Positions 30,492 to 42,800 of a stretch of 64,000 nt of DNA are shown here, in pieces. Numbering within the stretch: the stretch's first letter is position 1; each line of letters opens with the position of its first letter. The stretch comes from Dendrolimus kikuchii. Taxonomy: Eukaryota > Arthropoda > Insecta > Lepidoptera > Lasiocampidae. The translations under genes and the position numbers were made by a program. The stretch lies in the NCBI GenBank assembly GCA_019925095.2, contig CM034398.1:6463001-6527000 (forward strand). Reading direction: 5' to 3'. The notes below the pieces were generated by a model, which was given only the letters and a program-made list of their open reading frames with translations, ran no database searches and was not told where the DNA came from.

Positions 30492-33159
30492 ACCGTCAGT
30501 TTTTTTTTTACTATAGTTTTTGACACTTAAACTTTATAGGTATTATCAATAAACATTTTTCTTCAAAGTAACAATACCTTAAAATAAATTACATATATAC
30601 TAAAAATAAACTGTATATGTATGTATACAAATAAAAATAAAACGAATATACATCTTTTTATATATTGTAAAATAACTGTAAATAGAAGGAATAGGGTGTA
30701 AGATAGAATTTACTTAAGTTTACTAATAACGGAAAGGACTTTAACATATCTGGCGATAATGCTAACTTCTAAAGTGTTTAAAGAAGTATATATTCATATC
30801 ATATTAACTCTTTTTATTTCTTACCTTTCCCCTACTAAACGAATCTTAATAAAATTTTACATGGACATAGATTGGATCCTGGAGAAAGATCTAGGGTACA
30901 TTTTATTGCTAAAATCAATCGTCAAGGAGGTAAAACAGGGGATGAAAATTTATATGGGCACACCATAATTTTTCAAGTTGGAAACATAAAAATTTTCGTG
31001 TTTGGTAGATATTTAAAAGAAATCCAAGGTAAGGGTATGTTACATTTATTCGCATAGTTGTTGTCATGTTTCTTTTCAAGGTTAATAATTCATTTTATGT
31101 AGGTACCCTTTTATTTTTAATATACAAGCGGTCATTTCCTTAATTGAATAATAATTTTATATTTTTATTTATTCTGTGATTAGCGCCTGTTTTGTTTAGA
31201 GTAGTAGTCTATAATTTACCATAATTTTATGTAACAATATTTCCGTGGCTGGCGGGAATACATTGATATCTCGACATACATCTTCTTTTTTTTATTCGTT
31301 TAGACGCTTCCTACGCCTGCGTTTTTAAGCGTATTTCTTATCATAATTCAATAGATTGTATAACTTTATCCTCAAGTCAAGTGAGATATGTAAGTAAATT
31401 CGATAACATGATTTATCACTACTAGTCAAACTTTAAAATTACGCCCCTGTAAAATTGACATTTTGAACATGTCAACATATTCACGCCAGCCACGGATTTA
31501 TCCCTAATATGATGTGGTAATTGTGTAGATTACAATTCAAAATCTCTCAATTGTATATAGACGGTATTCACTACGTTTTATTTTCATGTTGGCAGATGCG
31601 ATAGATTTTTTAACTGTGTTTGATTTATTTTAGTACATGTAAAACTTTATATATAATATCTGATACAAAATATTATCTAAAATTTCCAAACAATAATGTA
31701 TTAAATTTTTGTCAATCATAACCATCTTAATTAAAATAGTTTATCAATGACTTCAATCCGCTGCCGGTTGTGCCAATTTGCTAAATTTCTTATACTGTAA
31801 AATTGTTGGAGGAATGGCGAGGTGTTTTAAAAATGTTTGTCGAATGTGTAGAGTGAGTAGATGAAATGTGCTTAAATCGTAAGGTTCTCTGATTATAAGT
31901 ATTGTGACCAGTTGCTGTTCTTTTATTACCATAAACCCTTCTGAGTTGTTGCAAGTATTACAGTTACGTATAATTTTTTTGCAATGTTCTTTAGATATAC
32001 ACACTCCTTATGTATAGTGTAAAAAAATATGGAGATAAAGTCGCAGGTCACCAATAAATTATAAGATTTATTCCACTCGTGAGAATTACACGTCATAATT
32101 TATTACACTGTGACCTCAATACGCTCTTTATAATATAAGTAGGTGTGTCCTTAATCATCGAAACTTACATCCGTGTAATAAATCATGGGTAAACATTATT
32201 GATATATTCTAAAAAGTTTTACTCTAATATAGAATTGTAGAAATTGTTTAAACAAACAAGATTTGTCGCCGAGCAGTCTTATTTATATGTATCAGACGTC
32301 TCAATAAAATGTTTAGTTAGTAACTTCTATAAATAGGTGAAATAAGGTGAAGGCAATTGATTAGGTCACCCCTGCGGTTTCTTCGCAACCTGGTACTTAT
32401 ACATATGACGTCATTATACTCACAGCGCAAGGGACGTGAACATATTGTAGACTGTGCATTGAATAATTCATTTAATCATCACTATTATGACGAGTCTAGA
32501 CTAACGCCAACCACGACATAAGCTTGGCTCGTGATGCCGCGTAATGTTCCGTCGTCTAACTGAATAATTAAACAGCTTTGAAATATTTCATTCCTACCAT
32601 ATAAACATCTAGCTAGTCGCTTAAAGATTCACTTTATCGACTGAAGAAATGAAATATCAAAGTTGGAAAGTTCGACGCCACGACCTGTTTGACAAGTTCA
32701 CAGTAGGAAACCCCTTTCACTCGGAAACGAGTCTGGCACCGAGATAAAAATAGTAACACTCATTTACGGATTACACAACATCTAATCGACTGGCCATAAA
32801 ATCGGAGCTTCTGTATATGTAGGTATAGTCCTGAGTATAACGGAACGCGTCTATTTTAAAAATCGAAACGACCACGGTTTCTTGTTCTGGAAACCGCGTT
32901 GCAGTTGGAACAGTCGCTCGGTAGGGATGCAAAAGAAGAGAAATATTGATTTAAAATCAAAATGTCGTAAATCGACATATGAAACTTACCTGTTCAAACG
33001 CAATATTATTGGTATTTTAGTACTTTTAAATTAAAGTATACACAAAGATCATAGCGACTGAAAGAGTGGTTGAAATTTATCTAGGAAAAGATAAAGTAAA
33101 ATAATAATTTTAAAAGTGTTTTTTCTAAGGTGTCAATTCCTGCATTGCATTAATATAGC
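30492..33159. other. Long AT-rich stretch, nothing recognised
   Basis: About 2.7 kb without repeat ends, promoter or coding signal. Open frames at 30759-31057 and 31753-32004 have no motif and no splice support. Confidence 0.4.
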
Positions 33160-33720
33160 ACCTACTTTTGGGAAAGGTCATTTTGATGGCTCGATGCGAA
33201 GTTACTGGCCCGCGGCGTGGGGATGTAAAGAGCAGTTCGTAGTTTATGATAATCGATAATTAGATTTGAAGATGTTATAAATATCGATAAAGTTTAGCTT
33301 ATATCGATATTTTGTAATCAAAAACATGATTCAAAGTAATATCTTTGCAAATCTACCAACCGATCGCCGCTAAACTTCTCGGAAAACGCGAAGGTTGAAA
33401 CTAACTCTCACATTGTATTGGAAGCGAACGGTTGTTGCCAAAGCCTTTTGTGTGTCGGTGACGGGCGTCGGCGTTGCATTAGAGCTTTTATAGCTCGCTA
33501 TCATATGCAATTGAGGCCAAGCCGAACATTACGCCGTCTGCAATCGCATTGCGTTCATCTACGAAAATACTCTGAGTTGCACGTTTTGGATTTATCTGAA
33601 ATCTTGGTACTTTATACACGAGTCATTAAGGAATTTCTTGAGCGGTGGTCTGTGGACTGCTGAGATCAGTGCCGGCGCCGACCTCACTCGTGCTGTCAAA
33701 AGACAGTGTGTTCTTAAATT
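33160..33720. other. GC-richer patch, possible promoter or exon
   Basis: A CpG-containing region with an 81-codon plus-strand frame at 33418-33663 and an initiator-like ATCAGTGCC at 33665-33673. There is no TATA box, no DPE at the right spacing and no recognised protein motif. An alternative promoter or 5' exon is possible but unproven. Confidence 0.25.
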
Positions 33721-34239
33721 GAAAATCGATTGCACACTACCATTCGTATAAAGAGAAATCACAAAATTATTTATATACCTGTTTCACGAGCAGAACAATT
33801 ATTTATACTAGTGTACACGTAATGTGTGTTATGTGCAGCTTGTGATAATATAGTGCCCAATCAAAAATTATTATCGACCCGATTACAAGTCACAGGATCG
33901 CGAGTTTCATGAATTTTACCGATTGTGTGTTTTTATTTTTTATACTCTAGAATACGGTCCTTCTACGTCATGTAGAAAACTTAAACCTATATACATAAGT
34001 ATCCTTCTCTCCCTCCTAAATATTATACTTCAGAAAATCAAAACAAAAGAAAGAGTAAAAAATATTTATTGTTTTTAAAACGACACATTATATAGGTAAA
34101 TAAAGAAAAAACATTTATAAAATACTACTTGGCGGTAGGTTAAATAAAAACTTTAACATTACTCATTGTCATTGACATCTGAGTCTAAAACCGTTGAAAC
34201 GTAGTTTTATTAGATCCGAAAGACTCAAAAAACCCAAAA

Positions 34240-34600
34240 AAAGTCAAAAAATCCAATCCGGCAACTATCCCATTTCCCCGTGTGAAAAGTGTCCATTCTC
34301 GGTATTGAAACTACACACATACCAAATTTCATAAAATGGTTCAATGGACTTTTCGTGAAAACATAAAAAGCAAACAGACTCTGTGTCGAAAAAAATTTAT
34401 ATACCGAATTTGAGCCAAATAGGTCCAGTAGTTTTTCCGTGAAAGCGTAACAGACATACAGATAGATTCACAAGCAAAAATACACAAAAATAGATTCACG
34501 AGATAAACAAGGAGGAATTCTGTGTCGAAATTATCGAACTCTCGGACCAAGACAGTTTTATACACCGTTTGCTTAGAATGTTTGACAGATACGAGTATTT
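34240..34600 (-). mobile_element. Helitron-like element body, ends eroded
   Basis: Minus-strand blocks such as TTTTCACG(A/G)AAA, TACTGGACC(T/G)ATTTGG and the inverse of ACTATCCCATTT-CC are shared with 42800-43180. Neither terminus is preserved. Confidence 0.45.
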
Positions 34601-34887
34601 TTTTAATCATCTCGTCATCTTATAAATCGTGTGATATTTTAATTACTTGTCAATCATTTGTTCAAAATATTAAAATGAAACGTTATTAAAATGTTCTCTT
34701 TCAAAAGTTTTTATCTGTAGGAATATGAAAACTCAATTGATTACGACATTCTGTTTCCTAAAAGTTTTCGAAAGTGATTTTTTTGGCATATCACGACCTC
34801 AAGCCATTTCTTGGCCTATAGGAAGTGGCATATAAATACGTTTCTTCCTCACATAAGTGGCCGGCTTTCTTAAAATGTTGCCGTACC

Positions 34888-35110
34888 AGCTCCGCTGTGC
34901 AATTCAAAACCTAGCAATTATATTTTGTTGCTGGGCGTTTGCTGATATATTGTGCTTGCGAAAACATGTAAAGACTGTGAGAAAACATCATATCGCTCCC
35001 AATACGCTTAATAAATAGTTTCGAAATGGCATATCGTTGAAGTTCGTAGAACTTTCAATGAGTTAAATTTCTTAGAATGCACTTGCTAGTTTTTGAAATT
35101 GCACAGCCGG
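34888..35110. mobile_element. TIR MITE, family E, uninterrupted copy
   Basis: Terminal inverted repeats: AGCTCCGCTGTGCAATTC and the inverse of GAAATTGCACAGCCGGCT, extended by CTAGCAA. It is the empty-site relative of 26622-27180 and shows where that copy was interrupted. Confidence 0.65.
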
Positions 35111-35334
35111 CTTAGGCAACTATCTTGCACTTTGTTGTCATGGACATAACGTCTACCGCGGGTGTGAGAGTTCCTAACGCATTTTTTTTTGCATGACTGC
35201 CCATGTCCAACGCAACATATTTATCACCGTGACAGGCAGCTGTTGCTTATGTCGTTCAACCCCAGTCACACGCTTCATTGCCATTCAAAAGGACAGACAT
35301 ACATAAACTACCATCTACTCTATTTCTTAATATA

Positions 35335-35545
35335 AAAATCGAAATGTGTGCTAGGACACATATTAGAGGTGAAACTTCAACGGATCGCAACGGACAAGTG
35401 AAAAAACTTCAACTGACAAGTGACAAAATGAATCTCAACAAAATTTTAACTTGAAGTTTTAGGGGCAGATTGTTAATGTACTTGTCAAATTTGAAAACCT
35501 GCCCTTAAAACTTCAAGTTAAAATTTTGTTGCGATTCATTTTATT
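35335..35545. repeat. Dispersed repeat with 44-bp inverted repeat
   Basis: 35335-35420 is the inverse of the repeat at 9530-9655. It is followed by a 44-bp inverted repeat (35425-35468 and 35499-35542) with only two differences and a 30-nt loop. The arms are AT-rich with GGGGCAG/CTGCCC next to the loop. A foldback DNA element is likely; a long RNA hairpin is possible. Confidence 0.6.
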
Positions 35546-36019
35546 CGTATATTATTCATTTTTATTCATTATAATATATATGAATGTACTCTGGATATCC
35601 CTCTGTTTGACATTAAAATTTATCGGTTGTCAATTACAATTAACATCGTCTTTGGCCGCCTAGTGAGTGAGCGAAAAGATTTGTGTCGTCACATATGATG
35701 AATATTTTCAGTTATCATATAAATTCATATATTCACACACTTTCTTTACACACAAAAAAATACGACAAATGTCCGATGTTTATTTGATTCATCACAACGT
35801 GAATGATGGCCGTACGTTTGTCTCTCAACGGTTCATACTTCACCCAAATGTTTCCAATATTAGTCGAAACGAAAATAAACTGCAGGTTATTTGTACACGT
35901 CTATACTTCCAGGAAAACCATATGCTGCAATGTGAAGGAATATTTCTAAAAAATATTTATATTTATGAGATTTCATAACGTGGCTTGAAGGGGAAAGTTG
36001 TATACTTACAACTCGAACA
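35546..36019. other. AT-rich stretch, nothing recognised
   Basis: The 103-codon frame at 35667-35978 has no recognisable motif or splice context and is probably chance. Confidence 0.35.
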
Positions 36020-36150
36020 ATATATAAATTGTCCGCCATTTCTTGTTTGGGTCCCGAGCATCCATTTTGGGAGCCTACAGTTCGTTTTTCTACTTCGCAC
36101 GATTTTCGGCCACCCTCATCATGAGACCATTCGCTCTTATATAACATAAA
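36020..36150 (-). pseudogene. RTE-type LINE ORF2 C-terminal remnant
   Basis: Minus-strand frames read IRANGLM, then AENRAK and DPNKKW with stops between them. This matches the RAIGLTDEDAEDRAKW-type C-terminus also seen at 20300-20425 and 40960-41080. Very degraded. Confidence 0.45.
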
Positions 36151-36967
36151 ACAGAATTTTATTAGCTTATTAAAGTTTTTTTTAATAATAAAAGCCGTCG
36201 TTTTAATTTTTTGTGGGTCAAATGCGTTTAGTTTGTTTTTTATACAATTATCAATTATTTTATCTGTTAAGTCTGACTTCGTACGGCTAATGTAGTCATA
36301 TTTTATACATTGTGAAATCCTCCGAGATCGTCGATGCCCTTAAATGCCCTTAAAACAATATCAAGCATCCTTTTGACTTTTCTGTTATGAATGTTTGCGA
36401 GTGCCGCTTCTAAACCAGATGGTTATATATTATTATTATTATTTATTTATAGCTTTTCACTATATCGCTGTCTGCTAAGAATAAGTTCCAGCAAGTAATC
36501 TCAGGCCCCGTACACTTCAATATTATCTGTCAAATGCATTTACCAAACACAACTGCTATATAAAATTATAGTCTTACAAATATTAGTATTTCCTGTCTTA
36601 TAGTTTTAATCAGATTCACACGCTTATAGTAATATCCATGAGTTAGGTATACGTTATCTTTAGTTTATAATGCGTTGGTTAGCTTAAATAATGGCTAAAC
36701 TGTACATGTAGAGGAAATTTAATATCTAGTGTTCTAGACATATACGCTAGACACTTTACTTTTTGTTAGATTGTATTATGTAGTAAAATTAATTATCTGT
36801 CATCAGTCATCACATTACAAATGAACATTTGCTTTTTGTATATTTGAATTTAGAGCAAATTAACAATCTGCAAACTCTTTATTATATTTCGTAGCCAAAA
36901 TGCAAAACGGAATTCTTATAATTTACTGATATTATATGTATGCAAACGAAACCACAATATCTATACT
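36151..36967. other. AT-rich stretch, nothing recognised
   Basis: A short ATT run near 36427. No other feature. Confidence 0.35.
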
Positions 36968-37210
36968 CTGATTTCTAATTACCTGGATTAAAATGACAGT
37001 TGCGATCGACCTTTTTTTGATTCATAATAGATTTGGGTGAGTTAAATGAACAATTCGCAAAGGTGATTTGAATCAAGAGTTCGCGAAGGTCAGTTGAATC
37101 CTACAGAATTTCTATAGGATTCAACTCACAGTGGTGATTTGGTCCAAGCTTGCAACATAAAAAAAAGGTCGATCGCAGCTGTCATTTTAGTCTAGGTAAT
37201 TAAAAATCAG
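36968..37210. mobile_element. TIR MITE with central palindrome
   Basis: The ends CTGATTTCTAATTACCTGG and the inverse CCTAGGTAATTAAAAATCAG continue through AAAATGACAG and GCGATCGACCTTTTTTT, about 50 bp each. The centre has a second palindrome around GAATCCTA...TAGGATTC. There is no coding sequence. 243 bp. Confidence 0.7.
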
Positions 37211-37866
37211 ATTTTAGTCCATATTGTTTAATTTTAGAGGAATTAGCTAGTATACATTCATTATAATAAAAAACCATGTCCCTAGTTACCTACCACAAAA
37301 TTGTTTGAACTTTATAGTTAAAAAGTATAACAAGATTTTTAGACTCCGTACACTACGTAAAATGTTGTCAACAGAATACTTACTATAATAATAAAATGAC
37401 TCAAGACTTTTTAATACTTTTAAAACGTGTTCTTTTCTCAAAGTTACCTATTTATAATTTCACATGCTGCGTTCAGAGTGAAACATATTTTATTTTTGTT
37501 TTTTATATTACAAGGCCGGCGTATAAATAACATGATGTACAACGTCCTACCCCTTTAGACACAATGAGTCAAGTATAGTTGGCAAGCCTGGTTTCGCATA
37601 CTGCGAGGGCCGAGCTATTTCTAGAGATAGGACGATATTTTGACGCCGCAATGACACATGACGTTTATCTATTAATTTAAAAAATCGAATGATTATTGTG
37701 CAGATTATAATAAATATTAAAGCCACTGACCTTTATTGTTACCACTGCATTGGCTGCTTTCACTTTGTTGTTATGCCTATTTGATTGGCGCCATTTTGGC
37801 GCTGAGAGTCAAAGCGCTGAGTGCGAGAATCTCAATGAACTAAAAAGTTACTTAATTATGATAATA
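37211..37866. other. AT-rich stretch, nothing recognised
   Basis: No supported feature. Confidence 0.35.
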
Positions 37867-38239
37867 CTAGCTATTCCCTGCGGCTTCGCTTGCGTAGATT
37901 AAAGAAAATCATAGTTTGAGTAGTCAAAAGAAGTTATAATGTAGCACCTTCTTCACCAGCTTAGGGGTAGAATTTCCAAAAACGCCGATATATGAGTACA
38001 TTTACTTCTAAGCAGAAGCAGGTTCATACAATTTCGTGCTTTTTACTTTGAAAATGACGGATTTTCATAGAAACTTTCATCTCCTTCTTCACCCTCTTAG
38101 GGGTTGAATTTTCAAATATCCATTTTAATACGCACCTACCGCACAGAAAGAACCCGCATACAATCTTTCACGGTCATAGCCGCAGTAGTTTGGGCTGTGC
38201 GTTGAGATGTTAGTCAGGGTGGTCAAGTAATTATATAGA
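37867..38239 (-). mobile_element. Helitron-like non-autonomous element
   Basis: On the minus strand it starts TCTATATAATTACTTGACC after an A. It contains two tandem blocks with (CTTCTTCACC-CTTAGGGGT-GAATTT on the plus strand). It ends with a GCAAGCGAAGCCGC hairpin, AGGGAATAG and CTAG before a T. 373 bp. No Rep/helicase coding sequence. Confidence 0.7.
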
Positions 38240-38609
38240 TTTTGACTAGATTTTGACTTTACTGGATTTCATGTAACGTAATTTACAATAAGTAAATATG
38301 TATTATATACATATTTTCTCACTATGAGTCTTCGATAAATAATACGAAAAAGATACGATATGAACATACGTATTGTCACGTTTGTTTCCCATTGGGGAGC
38401 ATAAGCAGAAAAGATGATTTCTGCTTACGAGACGGTGCTGACAAACAATTTTCGCATCATCTACTTTTATTAATCTCTTCATTTATTTGATGTGATTTTT
38501 ACCTGACCTTTTTAACACGTTAACTGTGCATGCCCCAATATATTCAGATTGCATGGTGACTTATAGCGCGGTCTACTGTCACCGATTCTACTATTTACAC
38601 ACTTTTTTG

Positions 38610-38725
38610 TGATTCTGGTTTTATTCATTCTCTCTACATGAGCAAACCATCCTAACATTCCTTTTTCAACTCTTATCACTACATCCTCTTTAAATCTACA
38701 AGGTTCCCTTGTAACGACTGTTTTT
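38610..38725 (-). pseudogene. Older RTE fragment beside the 39-kb RTE copy
   Basis: The minus strand reads TREPCRFKEDVVIRVEKGMLGWFAHVERMNKTR in pieces. The EKGMLGWFAHVERM box is the same RTE box as KGMLRWFGHVERM in the adjacent copy, but clearly a different subfamily. It abuts the tail of the 38727-39445 copy. Confidence 0.6.
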
Positions 38726-38726
38726 T

Positions 38727-39445
38727 ATAATATACATACATAACTTCACGCCAGTTCCCTTGCGGGGTAGGCACGTACCACAGAGCGCCATTTAGGCCCG
38801 TTCTTACACACCTCACTTGCTTCTTTGACATTCATAACTCTTGTCATGCACGCTCGTCTGTTCTTAAGGCTCCTGACATCACCCTCTGCTAGTACACGAT
38901 CAATTTGATCATGGAAGGTGTGTCGTGGCCTTCCACGACTTCTGCATCCATCCACTTTTGCATTGTATATCTGTTTACTCATTCTTTCATCATGCATTCT
39001 TTCCACATGCCCGAACCACCGGAGCATTCCTTTCCTTACCTTCACCCCGACACTTTCTTTCAGACCAACTCTCTTTCTTACTTCGGTATTACGAACGCAG
39101 TCCGCGAGCGTCACTCCGCAGATTTTGCGCAGTGCTCGCATCTCAACCGCGTTTACTCTACTTTCATGCTCTCTCTTCCATACCCAACTCTCGCTTCCAT
39201 ACGTGAGCGTAGGTACCAGCACCGCGCTGTGTATGGCGAGCTGGGCCTTCTGGCTGAGGTTCTTAGCGCCTAGAAGTTTACCCAACGCTCCATTCAAACT
39301 ATTCCCCAAATTCACTCTTCTTTCTATATCAGCGGTGTACCTTCCATCCCTGCTAAAAGCACATCCAAGATATACAAACTCATTCACTTGCTCCAGCATA
39401 ACATCATCGACCATTATCCTTGCATTAGTTCTGGTCTTATAATAT
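38727..39445 (-). mobile_element. 5'-truncated RTE LINE, ORF2 C-terminal part
   Basis: The minus-strand frame of 222 codons (39414-38746) carries the RTE ORF2 C-terminus: FVYLGC, LTYGSESWVWK, EMRALRKICGVT, KGMLRWFGHVERM and NRRACM, ending ARELA. It is open to its natural stop. Downstream, a short (ATGT)n-type tail joins older RTE sequence. The catalytic part of the reverse transcriptase is absent, so it cannot move alone. A copy about 97% identical over 500 bp sits at 52960-53485. Confidence 0.85.
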
Positions 39446-39871
39446 CACTCAAATTAACCTCATAAAAATATTAATACACCATAAAAAATTATGTAAGTTT
39501 ATAACAACAATTACTTCAAAAGATTTGTTGACTTTGGCAGTCATTTGCAATTTTAGTTGCAGGGCGGCACATCAAATGTGCACAATAATATGTTTGGCAT
39601 TTATATGCAACATCCAGTGTAGTGGTAATAATAGAGCTCAGTGACTAAAGCGCTTTATTCCAACCAATTTCATCAGCAACAATATTGAGCTTATCATTCC
39701 TGTTTCCATGGAATAAATAGCCCTTGTCGAGCTCATATCTAAAAATTGCAACTATAAATATCTAAAACATGATTGCTTAAACGCTTAAAGCTAATAAAAA
39801 GCTTAGTATTTTAATAATGTTATCATCAAATAGATAAAATCTTAAAACAACAAACATATTTTTCTTATGGA
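39446..39871. other. AT-rich stretch, nothing recognised
   Basis: No supported feature. Confidence 0.35.
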
Positions 39872-40070
39872 AATGGCTTTGTTTATCGTCAGTTGTCTTT
39901 CTAATAATATTAAGCCGTTACAGTGAAAAAGGATATCATAGTGAGATGACAATATTTAGAGATATAATTACTATATAGCTCAATGGCTTTGTTTATCGTC
40001 AGTTGTCTTCTAATAAGCTTTAAGCCGTTACAGTGAAAAAGGATATCATAATGAAATGACGATATTTTCG
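39872..40070. repeat. 110-bp tandem duplication, second unit partial
   Basis: Unit 1, 39872-39981, and unit 2, 39982-40070, share AATGGCTTTGTTTATCGTCAG, AAGCCGTTACAG and AAAAAGGATATCATA with a few changes. Older than the 19.6-kb duplication. Confidence 0.8.
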
Positions 40071-40959
40071 ATTAATCGATTATGATTGGTATTACCAAGT
40101 TTGGATAAAAGTGACAGATAAAGCTATAATAATGGTAATTTATTTTTAATATCAGGCGTTAATCAGATTTGCGAAAATGACGCTATTCTATTTCATCGGC
40201 CATTAAAAATATATGGCCTGGTTACAATGATTTTATTTTTTATATATAAAATATTGCCTGGTTACTACTATTGGTTACCTTATTGAAATAGAAGTATGCC
40301 CAAACCTTTTGGCGGTGCCTGGTAAGTTTTGTATAGGTAACACTGTTTTGTGCACAAAACAATATATTTAAGAACATCTTGTAATTTGTTTGGTATGTTA
40401 GTGCCCATTTCTTCCAGGATTATTAAAACGTTAAATATTTATAAATGCTTAACACTGGCTAAATCTATGAAACGCGCTAAGTGTAAGCATAAAAAATCCA
40501 AAAAATTCTGAGTTAGTATTCTGATAATTCTGATTCCTTCATTATTTCTTTCTTGTTTAAATTATGGCACCGCATAGCTAAAATGATGCTTTTTTTCTCT
40601 TTTCAAATCAAAAGATACACATAATAAAACGGTACAGTCTATTTAATTTCTTCTTTAAAGATTTTCCTTTGAACCGGTTTTTGATGTCTGTATGTTAAAC
40701 AATCATGAATGATGAAATCAGCTGTCTTGGTTCTTGAGCGTTCTATGTCATTGTATGATGTCATATAACAAGACAACTACGTAATCTGTGTCATTCACCG
40801 GATTTCGTGGATTTGTTAAAACATAATAATAATAGTTCACTATGGGTAACGGACCCTTACATGTCAGAAATACAGATGGTTATTCTCTTTACACTTTTGT
40901 AATATAGAATAACTAGTTTCACAGAAAGGTATCATTATTAGAGATATACAAATAGAATA
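40071..40959. other. AT-rich stretch, nothing recognised
   Basis: No supported feature. A short TGGCCTGGTTAC block repeats at about 40212 and 40255. Confidence 0.35.
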
Positions 40960-41080
40960 GAAAGTGTTTTGAGCGTCCTCTTGTTTATGGGGTCTAGTTT
41001 CCTGTTTTTCGTTCTCTATTTTACTTAGTTTTCGGCATCTTTTATCATAAGACCACTGACACGCATATCATCTTTTAAGA
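40960..41080 (-). pseudogene. RTE-type LINE ORF2 C-terminal remnant
   Basis: The minus strand reads VSGLMIKDAEN, then RTKNRKLDPINKRTL with two stops, matching the same C-terminal block as 20300-20425. Confidence 0.5.
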
Positions 41081-41344
41081 TATTCAGTCAACATATACGA
41101 ACGTTTGTTTCTTACGTAATTATTCCATATTATAACAGGCTTTTATTTTTATTTCAAAAATTAACATACGTGTACAAAGAACAACATGGTCTGGTAAACA
41201 ACTGCTGTAGTAAAATACTGTGTTGTAGTTGTTAACGCCCACTTCCAAGAACTCGATTATTATACATTTTTAAACATGAAGGTAAGGTGTGTGTAGAATA
41301 TATATACAATATAAAACGAACTTATAAACGTAATTTTTTATTAG

Positions 41345-41493
41345 GGAAAATAAAATCTAGTTCCAAATTATTCTTCACCAGAATTTTCCCCGCGGCGACG
41401 CCCTGTCAAGCCCTACGGAGTATTCTATCTTACTTAGATAAAAACTTAATTACATTTCTATATCTCGCGAGCGAATCCGCAGGCACAAGCTAG
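41345..41493 (+). mobile_element. Helitron-like fragment
   Basis: The 3' end GCGAGCGAATCCGCAGGCACAAG is followed by CTAG (41490-41493) before a T and a C. An internal CCCCGCGGCGACGCC block resembles another terminal hairpin. The 5' boundary is a guess. Confidence 0.4.
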
Positions 41494-42003
41494 TAAACCT
41501 TCCTTAAAAAATTATGTAACTGATAGTGAAAACCGCTTAAAAATCCGGGGCGTGGTTTAGGGGTAGTTAGTGGATATACAGAGATGCCTAGCCCACTCAG
41601 CCACAGAGGCCGTAAACTGTCAATGGGTTGATTATCATTTCTATGATTATACTACTACTAGAGTTTACCCCGCGGCTCCGCCGCGCGTCAAACTCTAGTG
41701 CGTACCTCTTGTTTTAAGAGCAGGCGTTAATACAGAATATATTGTATTGTATTCTTATGTTGGTGCTATTTGCCCTCGGAAGATTTACTTTATTTTATAT
41801 CGCAAACTATCCCTTCTACCGGGATGAATAGTATCTATGTCCATTTTCGGTATTCAGACAGACAGATCGAGTGAAAGTCGCATTTTTTTAAAGATTATGA
41901 CTTTTTATATCTATAAACTTGATAAATGAATGGTCCCCATACAAACTTGAATACCCTATTTCAACCCGTTCTAGTTTTATTTATACAACTAAATATTGTG
42001 TAA

Positions 42004-42800
42004 ACTACACAAACGACCAAAACTACCAAACGTACTAAAACTGCCGAAACTACCAAAACTACCAAATCCACCAACCAATACTACCACAACTACGTAAACT
42101 ACCACAATTACCAAATCTACCAATCAAAACTACCACAACTACCAAAACTACCACAACTAACAAAACTACCACAACTACCAAAACTACCACAACTACCAAA
42201 ATAACCGAATCTACCAACCAAAACTACCATAACTACCAAATCTACAAACCAAAACTACCACAACTACCGAAACTACTAAATCTACAAACCAAAACTACCA
42301 CAACTACCAAATCTACCGAAACTACCAAATATACAAAACAAAACTACCAAAACTACTACAGCTACCAAAACTAACACAACTACCAAAACTACCACAACAA
42401 TCAAGACTATCACAACTACCAAGATAACCGAATCTACCAAAGCTACCAACCAAAACTACCATAACTACCAAATCTACAAACCAAAACTACCACAACTACC
42501 TAAACAACCACAATTACCAAATCTACCAATCAAAACTACCACAATTACCAAATCTACCAATCAAAACTACCACAACTACCAATACTACCACTATTACCAA
42601 AACTACCAAATATACAAAACAACACTACCACAACTACCAAAACTACCATAACTACCACAACTATCAAAACAACCGAAACTACCAACATAAACTACCGAAA
42701 ATAGCAAACCTACCACAACTACCAAAACTGCCAAACAAAACTACCAAAACTACCTAAACGACCAAATTGACCAAAATAAACAAAATTACGAAAATGGCAA
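42004..42800. repeat. (ACTACCAAA/ACTACCACA)n minisatellite
   Basis: About 0.8 kb of a 9-bp unit, ACTACCAAA alternating with ACTACCACA, with scattered variants such as AATCTACCAA. The strand shown has almost no G. Open frames across it are low-complexity artefacts. Diverged units make simple slippage alone unlikely to be very recent. Confidence 0.9.

Noticed and set aside
33418..33663. 81-codon frame as a coding exon
   Set aside because: No recognised motif and no convincing acceptor or donor at its ends; kept only as a GC-rich patch.
35667..35978. 103-codon frame as a gene
   Set aside because: AT-rich composition, no motif, no splice or promoter context.
38905..39442. Long + strand open frames across the RTE copy
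   Set aside because: They are antisense shadows of the minus-strand ORF2 frame, which carries the recognised motifs.
42004..42800. CRISPR-like array
   Set aside because: The unit is 9 bp with no spacers, in a eukaryotic genome; it is a minisatellite.
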